The notes under the pieces are model-generated. The model searched no databases, had not been told where the DNA came from, and saw nothing but the letters and a program-made list of their open reading frames with translations. Positions 52,199 to 63,355 of a stretch of DNA of 64,000 bases are shown piece by piece. Source of the DNA: Carposina sasakii (Eukaryota; Arthropoda; Insecta; Lepidoptera; Carposinidae); NCBI GenBank assembly GCA_014607495.2, contig CP053153.1, positions 12,834,001-12,898,000 on the forward strand, read 5' to 3'. The stretch's first letter is position 1. Every line of letters begins with the position of its first letter. The translations under genes and the position numbers were made by a program.

Positions 52199-55100
52199 AT
52201 GCAACAACCACACCGGGCTGGAACCCTAAAGCAAAGTAACAAAGCTCATAAGTCCAAACATCGGTCTAAAAGGGGTATTGCATCTGCCGTAAAAGGTTAT
52301 GTTTCTTATTTACTATCCACAATATGAAGGTATTATTTTGTTTCTATAAATATTTTCACGTAATTTTTACATTAACAGGCAAAGTAAATATAAAGGAAAT
52401 CGTTCGCCGTAATCGTCACGTTTTAAAGAAAGATGAGCGGCGCCATCAGGCTCTTCAGATACGTAGAAATAAACGGGAGGAAGTGTTGATGAAGAAACGG
52501 GCATTGGGTGGCAACAGAAACCCCCCTTTTCTTGTATGTGTAGTGCCTCTAAATGCGCAACTAGATGTCGGCTCAGCATTAAGTATCCTGAAGACATGTT
52601 CTGAAGGGGCTGTAGTTTCCCAGTCTGCAAAAGGGATCTTGCATATTGGGTATGTTATAAAATCATTAATAAAGAAATGGAAAAAATTCCTCACCCGGGT
52701 GGGAATCGAACCCGCTTGCCACCGCTGTCACCACTGAGCCACCGGGTCAATTAATCGGATGACAAATTTTACCATCTCTTTTCTAAATTACATATTACAC
52801 GTTATTTTTCATCCCGATAGCTATACACTAGCCAAATCTATATATAATATTGGGTATGGATTTCAATTGTGTTCTAAATTAAATAACAGATGAGATACTT
52901 TAAAATATCCATTATTAAACTGTTTGGATAAAACATTGTGGCTGTTCAACATCTCAAGTTTTTAAGGAAATATTATTTGTTTATTCTTTATTCAACTTCA
53001 CAAAAACTTAATGATATTTATTCTCATTACACTTACTTATTTTCAGTTTGCCAAACTTTAAACAGAGATTCTCATTCATATGTCCTGAAGTTGGTGATGA
53101 TTTTGCCCTTCTTGATGCATTGAAAGTAGCAGATACTGCTCTCTTCATTAGTTCAGCATTAGAGGAACCGGTTGATGAATGGGGTGAGAAGGTACTAGCT
53201 TTGGCTATGGCGCAAGGCATGCCAACTCCTGTCATAGCCGCCATGGATATTGAAGGTGTAAATCCTAAGAAAAGAACAACAGAAAAACAAAATGTTCAAA
53301 AATTAATATCAAAATGGCTACCTGAAGAAAAGGTGTTGCAGTTAGACAAGACATCAGATGGTTTGAATTTACTACGCAGGATTGGTAATCAGAAACGGAA
53401 TGTTCTGCACCACAGAGAGAAAAGACCTTATATGTTAGCTGAAGAAACAGAATATGTGCCTGATAGTGAAGGTGGTAGTGGAACTTTAAAACTCAGTGGT
53501 TACTTAAGGGGTATGCCATTGAATGTTAATGGTTTGGTTCATATCACTGGGCTAGGAGATTTTCAGATGACCAGAATAGATGGGCTGGATGACCCTCATC
53601 CTCTTAGTACAGGTAAAGAAAATTTAAAGGAAGATACAATGGAAGCAGAGGTCACAAAAATATCAGTGTTGCAAACTGTAGATCTGACTAAGCAGGAGTC
53701 TTTGGTAACTGAAAATATACCTGATCCCATGGATGCTGAACAAACCTGGCCTACTGAAGATGAAATAGAACAAGCAAATATGGAGGCAAGTGCATTTACA
53801 TTTATTTTATTTCTTTCACAGATTTTTCTTACTTGATACGAGTATTATTCAACCTGGAAATCATAATGGTGTGGATAGGTATACTATTTAAGTAGCATAT
53901 ATTAACCCGACTGCGCCAGATGGGGCGCCAAAAAGGAGGGTTATGTTTTTAATAATAAATTTTTTTTTTCTTCAGACCAAACAAAAAAAAGTTAAACGAG
54001 TTCCAAAAGGCTGGTCAGATTACCAAGCAGCATGGATTGTTGAATCTGATGCTGGAGGCGAAGGTTCAGAGGAAGGTAGTGGAAGTGAGGAAGATGATAA
54101 TGAAGATTTCATGTCATGTGAGGATGATAACTCAGATGCAGAGCAAAATGATGAAGGCAATGACTTTGAATCCGTCACAGAATCTGAAGTTGGACCTACA
54201 GATGAGAAGTATGATGCAACAATTGATGCAGTGGAAGAACATGAGATGTTGCTCAAAATGGCGGCGGCTAAAGAAGACAAGCAGTTCCCTGATGAAGTAG
54301 ATACCCCACAGGACACACCAGCAAGAGAGAGGTTCATGCGTTACCGAGGGTTAGAATCATTTAAAACTTCATCATGGGATCCCAAAGAGAACTTGCCATC
54401 AGAGTATTCTCGTATTTTCCAATTTGAAAACTATGATCGCACTAGAAGACGTGTTTTCAAAGAAAACGAAGATAGCCTTATAAATATGGTAAGTTGTAAC
54501 ATCTCAGTAAACTCACTTAGTCTTAATACCCTCAATTTGTTTTTCCAGATGTATTTTTTAAATTGTTTTGTTCTTCAACATAATTTGTTGATTTTATCTA
54601 CATACATAGAGGCAGTAACCATTATGTACCTGAAAAGCCACTGAAGAACAATCCTAAGGTGTATTTGGCTACATATGTATGCCACATAATAGTTACTTTA
54701 TTTTTCTTCCTTTTATTTACAGTATGGTTTCTACATAACCATCCACGTAAGTGGTGTCAGTCAAGATCTGTGGAAGGCATTCAGTGCATCAAACGGTACA
54801 TCACCTCTGTCAGTATTCGGAATGTTACCACATGAACAGAAGATGTCCGTAATGAATGTGGTACTAAAGCGAACCGGTGCCAGTGATGAGCCTATTAAAA
54901 GTAAAGAGAGGCTGATCTTCCAAGTAGGGTATCGTCGGTTTATAGTTAACCCAGTGTTCAGTCAGCATACTAATGGAAATAAACATAAGGTTAGAATAAT
55001 AATATTATATTATGAACAAAGAGTATAAAAGGGATGCAGTGTGAGTTGCAACACATGACATATGTATGACATAAATGGTGTGTATGGACAATATGGATAA

Positions 55101-56631
55101 CCATAGTAATAATAACACTATGTGGGTAGTTTTATAACAAGTCAGCCTGGATTGGATGCTGGTACCACATATTTCATCCTGAGTTTTCAGTAAAAGCTTA
55201 ATTTCTGTTAAAGACAACAAAATATAATGTTACCTAAATAACACTGTTATGTTTGTTTCAGTATGAGAGATACTTCCAACCTAGTTCTACTTGTGTGGCC
55301 ACATTCTTCGCCCCGATACAATTTAGTCCATCCACAGTACTGTGTTTCAAGGTAATTTCATTATTACTATTATTATAACAATATATAAAATGCAACTTCT
55401 ACCACAAAACAAATGTATAAAGGAGTATTGCCCACTGATACAATTATAAAAGGAATGTGACAGACATGTAGCATTTCATGGTTGGTACGATAAGTGGGCT
55501 GATTCCCAAATACATATGTATAAAATCGAACCCAACTATACGCATCTTGAGCAAAATACGCGACTACTCTAATTACGCTTATGTTTGGCATCACCATTTA
55601 AATTTTAAAATTATTGTTTTTAAATTACAGGAGAAGAAAAACACAGCATTGCAGTTGGTTGCCTCTGGGGTGTTACTCTCATGTAACCCAGACAGGCTTG
55701 TTATTAAAAGGATTGTCTTATCTGGCCATCCATACAAGGTAAGGTATCATTACTTAAGCTAAACTAAACATAGCTAAACAAACTAGTTTTGACCAATATT
55801 CCATACACATATTTTACTGTCAAATTAAAATTTTACACTGTGTTTAACTTTGGACCTTTGGACGTGGTTTTGTAATAACATCTTTACATTTATTTAAACA
55901 AGAAGTACCTAATTGTTTCCTTAGGTAATTAAGTTAAAACAGTTATATGTCACCGAGCACCCCCTTAAATGTTTTTTTTATTTCTTCGTACACCTTATAG
56001 AAATATTATGACCTCTACATACTTATTTTCTCTCTTTTTTATAGGTAAACAAGAGGTCAGCAGTGATTCGCTTCATGTTCTTCAATAGAGAAGATGTGCT
56101 CTACTTCAAGCCATGCAAGTTACGGACCAAGTACGGACGTACCGGACACATTAAGGAACCTTTAGGTATGCTATTATTTACACTAAGATGGCCCTTGAAA
56201 TGTTCCTCTTATTTTTATGCTACCTAGAGTTTAAAAAATCCTATTGGCGAAGCAGAAAAAAGGTGTGGTCTAAGAGTGGGGAGGCCTTTGCCTAAAAGTG
56301 GGAAACCAAGGCTAAAAAAAACTGGAATAGGGGGTTTTTGGTCCTTATGATTGCCAGCCGAGTTTGAAAATGCCACAGACTATATATCAGCTCCAGTTTA
56401 CGAGATTGTTTTTATAAATATCTATTGTGCATGAAGAAATTGTCTTTGTTATCATAAAAAATAACAGTATAAATGATTCCAGGCACCCATGGGCACATGA
56501 AATGTGTATTTGACGGTCAACTCAAATCTCAAGACACAGTTCTTCTCAATCTGTACAAACGAATATTCCCAAAATGGACCTACGAGAATTGTATAGTCAC
56601 TACCAAGGATACCAACGCCATGATGGAATAG
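52199..56631 (+). CDS. Tsr1: Pre-rRNA-processing protein TSR1 (9 exons)
   Basis: Late 40S subunit assembly factor, a GTPase-like protein related to Bms1. Exons 52199-52295, 52379-52649, 53047-53785, 53976-54488, 54723-54989, 55262-55351, 55631-55738, 56045-56165 and 56483-56631 join to 784 residues (human about 804). Family landmarks: LKQSNKAHKSKHRSKRG near the N-terminus, GTLKLSGYLRGMPLNVN and GDFQMTRIDGL (AARP2CN region), IPDPMDAEQTWPTEDEIEQA, an acidic stretch (about residues 385-440), FPDEVDTPQDTPARERFMRY, KYRGL-type RYRGLESF with WDPKENLPSEYSRIFQFENY, SLLPHEQKMS-like GMLPHEQKMS, and GRTGHIKEPLGTHGHMKC followed by PKWTYEN near the end. Intron 3 appears to be GC-AG (GAG|GCAAGT). Exon 1 donor GTTATG is weak, but neighbouring GTs give stops. 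Both flanks carry the inverted repeat 51666-52075 / 57333-57750. Confidence 0.95.
52655..52850 (-). repeat. Dispersed repeat with tRNA-like core, inverted copy
   Basis: Inverse of 4062-4262, with B-box-like GGGTTCGATTCCC (minus strand) and TTAATCGGATGACAAATTTT flank. It starts a few bases after the TSR1 exon 2 donor (52650) and extends the open frame of that exon artificially. Confidence 0.65.
56222..56335 (+). mobile_element. LINE tail remnant in TSR1 intron 8
   Basis: GGCGAAGCAGAAAAAAGGTG and GGCCTTTGCCTAAAAGTGGG resemble the degraded 3' end of the LINE family at 8590-8855. Confidence 0.35.
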
Positions 56632-56635
56632 TTTA

Positions 56636-56641
56636 AATAAA
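56636..56641 (+). terminator. TSR1 polyadenylation signal
   Basis: AATAAA begins five bases after the stop codon, followed by TTTGTTC-type downstream sequence. A very short 3' UTR is implied. Confidence 0.6.
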
Positions 56642-56824
56642 ATCAATTTGTAAATTATATAACTGTTGTTTTGTTCATTGCAAGGAAAATATCTATTACG
56701 TTCTTTATCATGAATTCATGACATATTCTCCAATAGCAGCTACACTTTATAACGTTATTTAAAGAACGCGCAAAATGAAGGCTTTCTATTGAAGGAAATA
56801 AATTTATTTATTTAGAGGGACGAC

Positions 56825-56935
56825 CTGGATAAATTTTAGCCAGAGTGGACCAATACAGCGAGAACAAAGACAAGTATGGGCTCAAATCGGGGAAGCCTTT
56901 GTCCAGCAGTGGGACACGGTTTAGTTAAGCTGTTA
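56825..56935 (+). mobile_element. LINE tail remnant
   Basis: CAAATCGGGGAAGCCTTTGT with CCAGCAGTGGGACACGG is a degraded relative of the LGEAYVQQW tail. Confidence 0.45.
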
Positions 56936-57154
56936 AAAAAAGAAATTTAAAATCCACAATACATAACAGAAATATTGCGATAACGAACTTTCATTGATTC
57001 GATTGAGAAATATTGATCGATATTGCTTTGTCTAAGTCTCTTGCACTATAAAATAAATAAAGATCTATTATATGGAGATCGATAAAAGGGCGGGTAGTCT
57101 GCGTAGCTCAGCTTTGAATTTGTGTGAGTGACAGATATGTAAGGCTTAACCTAA

Positions 57155-57320
57155 GCGGATTCGGCGGGAAAAGCTGGAAGGGTGCAGGATTATCCCGACG
57201 TTTCCATTCATCATCATCATTATCATCTATCATAAATTCAGAAATCATTTACTAAAGACAATGGCTGTATGGGCTTAGTTCCCCTTGCCTTTCCTTCGGG
57301 ATAAACTAAACAAAAAAAAA
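57155..57320 (-). repeat. Internally deleted copy of the TSR1-flanking repeat
   Basis: Contains GGATTCGGCGGGAAAAGCTG and then, after a missing middle of about 250 bases, CGACGTTTCCATTCATCATC and GGGATAAACTAAAC. It lies directly beside the full copy. Confidence 0.65.
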
Positions 57321-57332
57321 AAAAGCTTAACC

Positions 57333-57750
57333 TAAGCGTTGTACTGGATTCGGCGGGAAAAGCTGGAAGGGTGCAGGTGTAATTTTCTTGTGAAAATCAA
57401 AAATTATTTGTAAATGGCTTGCATGTGTCCGTAAAGTGATGTTTTCTGGTAGATAAGTTATATTTTGATTACTTGTGATGTGAATCTAGTGCGTGTGCAT
57501 GGTTTTATACGCAGGTAAGCCGAGTAAAACTTTAACCGGATTACTATCTCTTCATGGGCGCATGTAAGTTGTTTCTGCAATAATTTTTCATTTTGACTAA
57601 CTTTACACTTGTTCTTGAGGATTTTCCCGTCGTTTCCATTCATCATCATCATTATCATCCCTCATAAATTCTGAAATCATTTACTAAAGACAATGGCTGT
57701 ATGGGCTTAGTTCCCCTTGCCTTTCCTTCGGGATAAACTAAAAAAAAAAA
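57333..57750 (-). repeat. Right member of the inverted repeat around TSR1
   Basis: Inverse of 51666-52075, from GGATTCGGCGGGAAAAGCTG to CCTTTCCTTCGGGATAAACT. About 5.3 kb separates the two. Confidence 0.75.
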
Positions 57751-57949
57751 AGCGTTGTACTTGTGAGAGTGTAGCTACATAGGTACTTGTGTACATGTCT
57801 TGTACACACAAATTGAAAGCCGAGCTTAAGCCGCGTGGACTGTAGTACAGAGAAAACCAAGTAAATAAATAAGAAAAGATTTCACATAATTTATTGACAC
57901 ATGAAGCGCGAACAGCTACGCAGTGACAGCAACCTCCTGCGAGTAGCCT

Positions 57950-58066
57950 ATTGTCCGTTTCATGCAATAATTCCAATGCCTGATTTCGGAACTTACATTT
58001 TTTGCATGCAGTGTAACAGAAAATGTGGTCATACACATAGTAACTAGCGCCATCATCCATCTGAAC
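57950..58066. repeat. Repeat of family TAGAGTnnGTTTCA
   Basis: GTCCGTTTCATGCAATAATT, TGCCTGATTTCGGAACTTAC and ACATAGTAACTAGCGCCATC match 6474-6615 and 33968-34077. Confidence 0.5.
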
Positions 58067-58721
58067 TACAGTTGGGCGGCGAACGGGAGCGAACGAAAGA
58101 AAGCAAACGAAGAGAACGATTCACATTGGCACGTAGGTACTTTAAAAGCATCGACGTTTTAAGGCGAGTTTATATCTTTTGTTGACAGCTTTTATGTTGT
58201 AAAAAATTTGGGTCGAAAAGGTACAAGCTCACCAAAAAATCGTCCGTGTGCGCTCATTGGTTGATACGCGTTACCTTCAAAACGGACTGCTTCGTTCACT
58301 GGCTCCCTATCAGCTTCCAAATTTCACCAGTATTACTATAAGGATCTCGTGGAAGTGAGATGGCACCCTAGACTACTTATAGCGCGGCGTCTAATTTCTA
58401 CATATAATAAGTATTTCCTTATTTCACATTTGCTTCTTTCGCTCTCGTCTGCCAGACCACAACTATGTATGTTAAACACTTAATCTTAGTCGGGCAGTGC
58501 TCCCGATACGTTCGCATTACAAAACTGTTATAAAAATTACCCAATATAAAAAAAAAGAAACCGGTTTGTCCCTCTCTTTCAAAGGACCAAAAATACTTAT
58601 ATTGAACAGATTATAGTATGTTTTTGAATAAGAGGATAAGTTACAAAGTGTGGTTGCAGTAGCAACAACAACATTTTTAACTTTGTCATACATATTAATT
58701 TCCATTCAGTGTGTAAACGGG

Positions 58722-58905
58722 TTCTCGAATGGAGACCGCGCCTCGGCAAGCGTAGCGTGGGGCGCCCTCCGGCCAGATGGACCGATGACTGAAGGAGGAC
58801 GGCTGGTAGTGACTGGATGACAAAAACGGGAGATCGAGCCATGTGGCGTACACTGGGGGAGGTATACGTCCAGCAGTGGACTGCAATAGGCTGACAACGA
58901 CGATA
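58722..58905 (+). mobile_element. LINE 3' end (RTE-like)
   Basis: Plus-strand pieces of RT tail (RPPARWTDD-like, and [14 protein letters not shown]) with in-frame changes; same family as 8590-8855. Confidence 0.55.
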
Positions 58906-59964
58906 CATTTAGTCCCAGTGACGTGTTTATAGGTAGACGCGGGGTTTCATAATGAAATCTCAAAAAAAAGTGGCACCAGTAAATCTATGTAAACGTAATA
59001 ACTGCATTAGATTAGATTTTTAAACTTGAATCTTATGTAGTTACCATAAGACTCGACTTTGCTTGTATCAATTTATGACAATAGATGCCCAGCCATACAA
59101 TTGAGCAGCTATTTGTCGTGTCATTTTTTGAGCGCTGTCACTGAATCTAGTTATAATTCGTCTAAGTTTAGTCCTATCTATATAGCCCTTCTGATAGTCC
59201 ATCGGACATGACACTATATGCTGAAACCTATAAAAATATATTTTATATAACATTTATCTAGACCACTATGGGCACAAAACGGCTGTTTTACAATTTATAC
59301 GAGCACAGTTATCGTTTATAACAGTTTCATAATGCGAACAAAATATACAAGTACAGGTGGCAACACAATGAAAATAATTGCGAAATATAATTATGTAACA
59401 CGCATCCTGATATAGCTCTCGCAGACATCTTTGATTGCTAATACAACGTTATATTTACAAACTAACTTGTTCAACTTGTACCTTACTAAAATCTCAAATT
59501 AAATTCCCTGCTTTACATTGACAAAATCTGAATTATCAATTTTATTTTAGTGATTGTACTTTCGGTGTACATAATATAAGTAATTGGTAATTTATATGAC
59601 CAAATATGTATAAATAATTTAAAGCATTTTTGGCTTTGCTATAAAATATCCTAAAAACTGATGCTTAAATTATGAGACAGCTCTTACAAAGAGAAACATA
59701 TAAATTATGATTTTAGTTTCCCTAGCTCGCTTAAACATCTCAAAACAATATTAATTTAGTAACTATAATAACACTTAATGCACATAAGCTTGCAATAATA
59801 ATTTTTAAACATTTCTTATTAAACAAACAGGGCGGTACAAATTACATTAATGAGTAAATCGCCAAAGTTGAAATTATAAAAAAGGTCCGACGGTTTTTTA
59901 AACCTGCCAACGAATATTACTTTAAATGTCAAACATAAAAAATATTAAGCATAGATTTTTTCAA

Positions 59965-60090
59965 TGGTCAGTCTATCTGAAGGAGAATTTTTTATACTGT
60001 CTTTCTCTAAAACTTGAGAGAGATAGAGATAGCATCAACTTTATTCTTCTGATAGGCTATCTGAAGATTGGAAAATCTGCTCTAAATGTG
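59965..60090. repeat. Foldback repeat, TGCTGTCTTTCTC family
   Basis: TCAGTCTATCTGAAGGAGAA and the inverse-like TTCTGATAGGCTATCTGAAG around ACTGTCTTTCTCTAAAAC. Confidence 0.5.
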
Positions 60091-60619
60091 GTTACTTGTT
60101 GAACATAATACATCAAATGCACCATATTTACATAGTCTAACTGGAGCTACAGAATATCGTAGAAAGTCTGTCCAGCAGTACTTGATTTCTTACATTTTGA
60201 CATCTTTAAAATATGTCATTATTAAAAATTAAAGGTTATTTCTTACTCCGGCATCATGAAGTCACGTGATTCAAAATTGTACTATTTCATTCGCCGAAAA
60301 ATAACGAAATCAGAAAGTAAAATTATTGATACATAATCACTTGACTCCATACTGCCTTAAATTACTATGTTAAAAAATACAACACAAAGGGTCAAACTGC
60401 ATAGTTTAAATGTTAACATAATGACACACATTCTGTGAAGACTAGTATAGCCTTGCGTCCGTTATAAAAAAGCCTATCGTTAGTCAGATTTCAACAAACA
60501 GTTATGGGGCTGACTCTACAATTCCAACTTAAAATATCTCAAAACAATTAATAAAACATAGAAGCCACGAATGATTAGGAACCTACATTATTTATTTATT
60601 TAACGACCAAGATTTCATA

Positions 60620-60730
60620 GGTCTATTAGAAGGATTCAGTTGATGCTGTCTCTATTTTGATCTAGCTTTTGAGAAAGACAGCATCAGATTTATTCATTAC
60701 TTTGAACTATCTGCCTATTGAAAAATTTGC
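60620..60730. repeat. Foldback repeat, TGCTGTCT family
   Basis: GATGCTGTCTCTATTTTGAT and GAGAAAGACAGCATCAGATT form a hairpin; relatives at 14605, 16485 and 59965. Confidence 0.5.
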
Positions 60731-62059
60731 CTTTACTCTAGTAATGGTATACGGTAAATAATATTCAACATGTGGTTTATTCTATGCATTAATTGTTTTG
60801 AATTTTTTTCTCTTCTATCTCACTCAAATCAGTATTTCTATCTCTTTCTTTCGCACAGATTCGCCTAGACTAGAGTAAGATATAAGTAATTCTATGTCAA
60901 ACGAAGGAAAAGTATATTAAGTCGCTTATTATATTTATTTAATATTCTTAACATAACTATAGCATTCACGGGCTATTCAATTCGCTTCATAGAGATTGCT
61001 TGAGGTAAAGTTACAGAATAAATGTTTAGTTTATGTTTTTTTCTATATTAGTAAAATAAACATAAGTAAAAGTGATAGATTTTTGGAGTTCAACGATTTC
61101 AAAACAATTTACGATAAAGTCCAAAGTTAGTACTTGTAAAATTTGTACTTTAACAAGTGTAGATTTACTTGAAGCAAAATTAATATACCTCTATGCAAAA
61201 TTCAATATATTTTTCAGCTTACAATATATCTGTTGCCAGCTATATCATAAAGAGTAAAAGAGAAAGATGCCTCATTTATCATGTACTTAATTCTATAGCT
61301 TAGGGGTTTCCTCTACAATATTGCTGTACTAGTAATTGCTTTGCTTTTGAACACAATACCTCCTCTTTCATCGTTGAACTCTCTCATAAATTCAATGGAA
61401 ATATCCTGTCCATTGTCACTTATCATCAAAACTTAATTTTCAAAAAACAAAACAATACATGTACTAATCTCATTATTGACAAAAATATGAATACTGAGAC
61501 GTTATAACTAAAAGAAAAATTGGTTATGAAGAAATAAATCTTAAATGAAACATTATAATCTTGTGAAATTTAAGGCATGTTATACATATTCTGTTATTGT
61601 TGTTAGAAAAAAAAAACTCATTGTCAAAGCTAAACATGGTTTAATTTTGACAGATATTCCAAACATATTGCTGTCAAATGTCAGTTTTGTTTAAACACCC
61701 ATGTCGGAAATAATCCATCGCAGCATCAATATAAGAGTAAAAAGGGTACCTATGTTATGTATAATGAGGCATTGATGACATACATGAGGCGATACATTTG
61801 TCCCATACATGGCGTCAAAAATGTAAAAGTGACGACTTTTTATTTTGCACTATATCAAATGTGATGTTGCGACAGTTGTGTACACCCCATGTTCATTCTT
61901 TTAAGACTGTACCTATTTTAAACTTTATCCTAACAAGCAAACGGTCACAATTCATACGGCAACTATCGAGTTTCGTCGACTACCCTCAAAAGAGAAAAAT
62001 GTTTTTGTCAGAGAATTTTACTTGGTTTTATTGTGTTGTTTAGCTTAATTACTTCCAGC

Positions 62060-63240
62060 CATAGATTTATTATACTAGCGTTAAATCGGCAAAGCGAGAG
62101 ACACTAACATAGGATACTCGTGTGTTAGAGCGAGCTAGATAGACGAGACCATTTTCATACACGCTATTGGTTTGTATCGGCCCGAAGTCAATTGTGAACG
62201 AAACAATTCCTGCATATTTTTATTAAATCACGCGTTTAAAAGTGTAAATTTCGTATTCTATGGACGTAAACAATTATGGTTTCGTGTGTAGTGCCTGGTT
62301 GTAATTCATCTAGGAAAGGAAACCAACAGAATTATTCATTTCACATGCAAGTATGATCGAATGAATTATTTCTCTAAATGCAATATGTTGAGAACTCTGA
62401 CAAAAATATTGTGCACAAATCGATAAATCATAATATTGCTTTTCATCATATTAATGTCCAAAATGCTTAAGAATTGAATTTAGCGAAATAATAAATACGT
62501 GAATTTGTTGTATTTCTAATCTCAATCTTATGGTATAGTGCTTGACGTAATGTATTGATAAGTGTCAAACGCATATCGATATGTAATTTGACTGGCGAAG
62601 GTATGCTATACATTTAGCCTTATTACTTGCGCTACTAGAATTTTTTAACAGTTAGGTTTTAGTTTTCTGTGGTCAACGACATCATAAATATAGTTTTTAA
62701 ATTTTTTCAGATTTCCTCAAGATTACGATGATCGACTAAAATGGCTTAGAATGTTAAATAGAGGAGATTGGGTTCCCCAAAATACTCAACAGTTTGCAGC
62801 AAACATTTCGATCAAAAATGATTTTTTCATAGATGCTTTCAAAGAGTAAAGCTACGCTCTGGCTCAATGCCTACACTAATTCATGCCTATAAGTTACTTC
62901 CTCTTATGTATTAATATTATTTTATACAGCTATACATAAGCTAGCTATTATTTATATACATAAGTACCTAACAAATTAGTTCTGCTTGGTGGCAAATAAT
63001 GGTAAGGATAAATAGCAATTTTTATTTTGTAAATATATACATTTTCAATAAATTATTGGGTTTTATTTTTTCTTAAACTATCGACACTGCACAAGATGCA
63101 CGACATTTTTTATCGATAATTTCAGTTTGATCCATTACACAGCACTATTTGTCTTGCACACATGTACGATAGACGCACACTAGTGTATTTGTATTTTGGT
63201 GTCGCTATTGCCGATCTAACGCTGGTATAATAAATCTGTG
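62060..63240 (+). mobile_element. P-superfamily transposon remnant with THAP domain
   Basis: The termini match at 30 of 33 positions when inverted (CATAGATTTATTATACTAGC and CACAGATTTATTATACCAGC beginnings). Flanks CTTCCAGC (62052-62059) and CTTGCAGC (63241-63248) are an 8-bp target duplication with one change. P-element transposases begin with a THAP DNA-binding domain, and the element holds the remains of one (62276-62880). The 1181-bp length is far too short for a full transposase. Confidence 0.8.
62276..62880 (+). pseudogene. Broken THAP domain of a P-type transposase
   Basis: Exon 1 (62276-62346) encodes the start MVSCVVPGCNSSRKG with the first CxxxxC of the THAP C2CH zinc site. It ends either at a GC donor (CAT|GCAAGT), which keeps the THAP frame, or at the GTATGA donor after 62350, which does not. 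Exon 2 starts at 62711 with FPQDYDDRLKWLRML and WVP, the AVPTIF-type fold residues. Between WVP and the CSKHF motif a frameshift occurs (near 62775-62780); further shifts separate CSKHF, the NDFFIDAF segment and the following VKLRSGSMPTL segment. All three forward frames are needed to follow the domain, so it cannot code. No catalytic domain follows. Confidence 0.75.
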
Positions 63241-63355
63241 CTTGCAGCAGTTACATAGACCACCTGTATATGAAAAAAGATCTGAACTATTTAAAAAAAC
63301 TTGCCTTAAACTCCTCAAGACTCCACGTTTATCAGTATAGTATGACTGCTAGCGC

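Larger units (their letters stand above)
58906..62059. other. Gene-poor AT-rich stretch
   Basis: No supported gene in about 3.1 kb. Two foldback repeats are listed separately (59965-60090, 60620-60730). The short open frames near 59068, 61072 and 61798 resemble no family. Confidence 0.45.

Noticed and set aside
52324..52737. Extended TSR1 exon 2 reading into 52737
   Set aside because: The frame past 52649 runs through the tRNA-cored repeat; the GTATGT donor at 52650 joins in frame with exon 3, matching the TSR1 family.
62276..62880. Functional host THAP-domain gene
   Set aside because: Frameshifts split the domain in three frames, and the sequence lies between matched transposon termini with a target duplication.
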